A stretch of DNA of 64,000 bases, taken from assembly GCA_937958985.1 (NCBI GenBank), contig CALGLV010000009.1:83686-147685 (forward strand). Reading direction: 5' to 3'. A model generated the notes under the pieces. The model made no database searches and was not told the origin of the DNA. It saw nothing but the letters and a program-made list of their open reading frames with translations. Below are positions 61,874 to 64,000 of this stretch, piece by piece. Positions within the stretch are counted from its first letter, which is position 1; the number at the start of each line of letters is the position of its first letter. This DNA comes from an uncultured Aquimarina sp. (GTDB lineage: Bacteria > Bacteroidota > Bacteroidia > Flavobacteriales > Flavobacteriaceae). Position numbers and translations under genes: made by a program.

Positions 61874-64000
61874 ATGAAACTTAAATTCTTAAAAAAAAGA
61901 AAATTCTGGTTACGGTTTATTGCAGGGCTAATACTTTTACTATTATTATTTCTAGGTGCTACAACACTATATATCACAGTAAAACAAAATAGTATTATTA
62001 AAGGCACTATTACTACGCTTAACAAACAACATAAAGGTTTTGTTACTATAGGGGATACGCATTTATCACTCTTTAGTAATTTTCCTAATATTTCATTTAA
62101 GCTAGATGATCTAAAAATTAATGAGAACAAGGAGGATGACTCACCAGTTATTATGGATGTTAAAGACATCTACGTAGGCTTTAATTTATGGGATATTTTA
62201 AAAAGAAATTACAACCTTAATTCACTAATAATAGAAGACGGTTTTCTTGATATTGTAATACATGAAGATAAAAGTGTAAATCTTTTAAACGCTTTAAAAT
62301 CCTTTGATGAAGAAACAGAAGCTTCAGACCCGATAGATTTTAACCTAGAGAAAATTAAATTACATAATCTGGATATTCATAAAAAAGATGAAGGGGAAAA
62401 CACAGACTTAGAGACCTTTATTTATGATGCTATTGGAGGATTCAATATTCGTGATAAAATTATTTCAGGGCACATTGATACTGAGTTTGAAATGAATTTG
62501 ATAGATAATGGCGATACTACTTATGTAAAAAATAAGCATTTTAAACTACATACAGACCTTAATCTTAATCAAAGAACAGGTTTACTTACTGTTGAACCTT
62601 CAGGCATTACTATGGAACATGGTGATTTTGAGATCGTAGGGAAGATAGATACAAAAAATGATTTTGACCTTGATCTTAAAATAAGAGGTACAAAGCCAAA
62701 TTTTGATATGCTTATTGCGTTTGCTCCATCAGATCTTATTCCTGTATTAGAGCGTTATAAAAATGCTGGAGAAATCTATTTTAACGCGGTCGTTCAAGGC
62801 CCTACACTTAATAAACAAGTTCCCTTTTTTGATGTGAATTTCGGAGCAAGTGAAGCTTTTCTTGAAAATACAGATAAAGGTAAGCGAGTTAATGATATGG
62901 GATTTAAGGGACATTTCACCAACGGTGATGGACGCAATTTGCGTACCACAACATTCTCCCTAGAGGATATGACAGCCAAATTGGAAAAAGGAAATTTCTT
63001 AGGAAATGTGGTGATCAATAATTTTGAGGAACCAGATATAGACATGCAAGTAAATGCAGACTTTAATTTGGAGTTTATGGCTGAGTTCTTGAATTTAAAT
63101 GATGTAAACATTTCATCAGGAGACATATCTCTAGAAATGAATTTTCATGATATTATTGATATTGATAACCCGCAACACGCACTAAATAAACTAAATCAGG
63201 CTTATTTCGCGGAATTAAAGGTTGATAACCTAAGTTTATCATCTAAGGAGCTTCCTGCACCATTAAAAAAGCTGAATGCCCATTTAGTAATGAATGGAAA
63301 GAAAGGGACATTGAATAAATTTGATCTGTTGATGGGCAAATCTGATGTATCTATAACTGGATATTTATCAGATCTTCCTGCAATTGTACATCATACGGCT
63401 ACACCAGTAGATGCTCATATAGCTATTAAATCCAAGCAATTAGATATTACTGAACTCACAAAATTTAAGGTTACTGATAGCATTAAAACAGGGGTAGATG
63501 AACAGATTAAAAATTTAAGTGCAGCTTTTTCATTTAAAGCTTTAGCAAATACCTTTACTGAAAGTAAATATTTACCCAAAGGGGAATTTTTTATAGATAA
63601 TTTTTATGCAGAGCTAAAGCATTATCCACATAAATTACACGATTTTCATGTGGACGTTTTGGTGGATGATAATGATCTAACCATTAAAGACTTTACAGGC
63701 TTTATTGATGATTCCGACTTCCATTTTAATGGATTGGTACATAATTATGGTTTTTGGATGAAAAAAGAATTGAATGGCGATGTAGATTTAGACCTTAGTT
63801 TAACTTCTAATTTGTTACGTTTAGAAGATATTTTCTCTTATAAAGGAAAAAACTATGTACCAGAGGAATACAGGCATGAAGAGTTTGAAAAACTAGCATT
63901 ACATTTAAACTCTAGCATGCATTATAAAGCATCAGCATTACATGCTATAGATGTGGAGTTAGATAAGCTGAATACTAAAATGAAGTTACATCCAATGCGA
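61874..64000 (+). CDS. AsmA-family outer-membrane-biogenesis protein (3' partial)
   Basis: ATG at 61874; the frame is open for 709 codons to the last base and continues outside the window. N-terminal membrane anchor about 9-34 (FWLRFIAGLILLLLLFLG), then the AsmA N-terminal pattern (GDTHLSLFSNFPNISFKLDD) and long beta-rich repeats (FNIRDKIISGHIDTEFEMNL; VVQGPTLNKQVPFFDVNF). AsmA/TamB-like proteins are periplasmic bridges that move phospholipids to the outer membrane. Several antisense frames over it are shadows. Intact as far as visible, marking the end of the degraded segment. Confidence 0.88.
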   Translation, partial: MKLKFLKKRKFWLRFIAGLILLLLLFLGATTLYITVKQNSIIKGTITTLNKQHKGFVTIGDTHLSLFSNFPNISFKLDDLKINENKEDDSPVIMDVKDIYVGFNLWDILKRNYNLNSLIIEDGFLDIVIHEDKSVNLLNALKSFDEETEASDPIDFNLEKIKLHNLDIHKKDEGENTDLETFIYDAIGGFNIRDKIISGHIDTEFEMNLIDNGDTTYVKNKHFKLHTDLNLNQRTGLLTVEPSGITMEHGDFEIVGKIDTKNDFDLDLKIRGTKPNFDMLIAFAPSDLIPVLERYKNAGEIYFNAVVQGPTLNKQVPFFDVNFGASEAFLENTDKGKRVNDMGFKGHFTNGDGRNLRTTTFSLEDMTAKLEKGNFLGNVVINNFEEPDIDMQVNADFNLEFMAEFLNLNDVNISSGDISLEMNFHDIIDIDNPQHALNKLNQAYFAELKVDNLSLSSKELPAPLKKLNAHLVMNGKKGTLNKFDLLMGKSDVSITGYLSDLPAIVHHTATPVDAHIAIKSKQLDITELTKFKVTDSIKTGVDEQIKNLSAAFSFKALANTFTESKYLPKGEFFIDNFYAELKHYPHKLHDFHVDVLVDDNDLTIKDFTGFIDDSDFHFNGLVHNYGFWMKKELNGDVDLDLSLTSNLLRLEDIFSYKGKNYVPEEYRHEEFEKLALHLNSSMHYKASALHAIDVELDKLNTKMKLHPMR

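Noticed and set aside
61729..62169. 146-codon minus-strand frame
   Set aside because: Lies antisense to the start of the AsmA gene, which has a proper anchor and an open frame to the window edge; composition is not protein-like.

Overview
The window is low-GC chromosomal DNA from a member of the Bacteroidetes, most likely a marine or environmental Flavobacteriaceae. The reasons are promoters with the Bacteroidetes -7 box TAnnTTTG, almost no Shine-Dalgarno sites, a TonB-dependent receptor with an N-terminal carboxypeptidase-regulatory-like domain, the divergent FabI, Bacteroidetes-type RpoZ, BamD and DUF4835 proteins, and many SPII lipoproteins with the LxSC lipobox. The genus cannot be named from the sequence alone. 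Positions 1-57838 are an ordinary, tightly packed housekeeping chromosome. Positions 57839-61873 are a degraded, rearranged segment, and an intact gene resumes at 61874 and runs off the right edge.

Layout. 1-4058: end of a nitrate-assimilation cluster (nitrate reductase fused to a NirB-like flavoprotein and a BFD [2Fe-2S] domain, then a reductase-like protein with a C-terminal rubredoxin). 4209-9282: a metal-uptake operon (DtxR-family regulator, TonB receptor, thioredoxin-like protein, TroA/ZnuA-type lipoprotein, ABC ATPase) that has no membrane permease and is preceded by a perfect 16-bp palindrome. 9300-17514: HtrA/DegP protease, DapF, GNAT, MltG, a lysozyme-fold protein and GyrA. 17772-25457: ClpC, an FAD oxidoreductase, a membrane pentapeptide-repeat protein, an RluE-type pseudouridine synthase, an MtfA-type peptidase and a cold-shock protein. 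25543-34343: RecQ, an HMA-MauE fusion, then bamD-rpoZ-coaBC-DUF4835-recN, then fabI. 34478-43912: lipoproteins, an aminotransferase-murB-mazG run, a PRTase and S4 pair, and a YdiJ-like FAD/Fe-S dehydrogenase. 43984-48137: pdxH-sixA-ppk1-ppx (polyphosphate). 48242-57838: a beta-barrel protein, hisIE, metY, DUF4268, a ZIP transporter, two methyltransferases, a beta-propeller lipoprotein, a solitary IS200-type element, tRNA-Asp and comM.

The most unusual material is (a) 57839-61873, where a copy of the comM 5' end (100 bp identical to the original) sits against the severed C-terminus of an alpha/beta hydrolase, followed by a frameshifted hydrolase, a hairpin / 18-residue hydrophobic peptide / hairpin module and other gene remains; (b) the rubredoxin fusion at 2607-4058; and (c) the permease-less metal operon with its candidate DtxR-family operator.

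How the genes work together: the left end takes nitrate to ammonium with electrons passed along flavin, [2Fe-2S] and rubredoxin centres; the metal operon moves a divalent cation (Mn or Zn) across the outer membrane and periplasm; mltG, murB, dapF and the lysozyme-like gene serve peptidoglycan; bamD, the HtrA protease and DUF4835 serve the envelope; sixA, ppk1 and ppx control polyphosphate.
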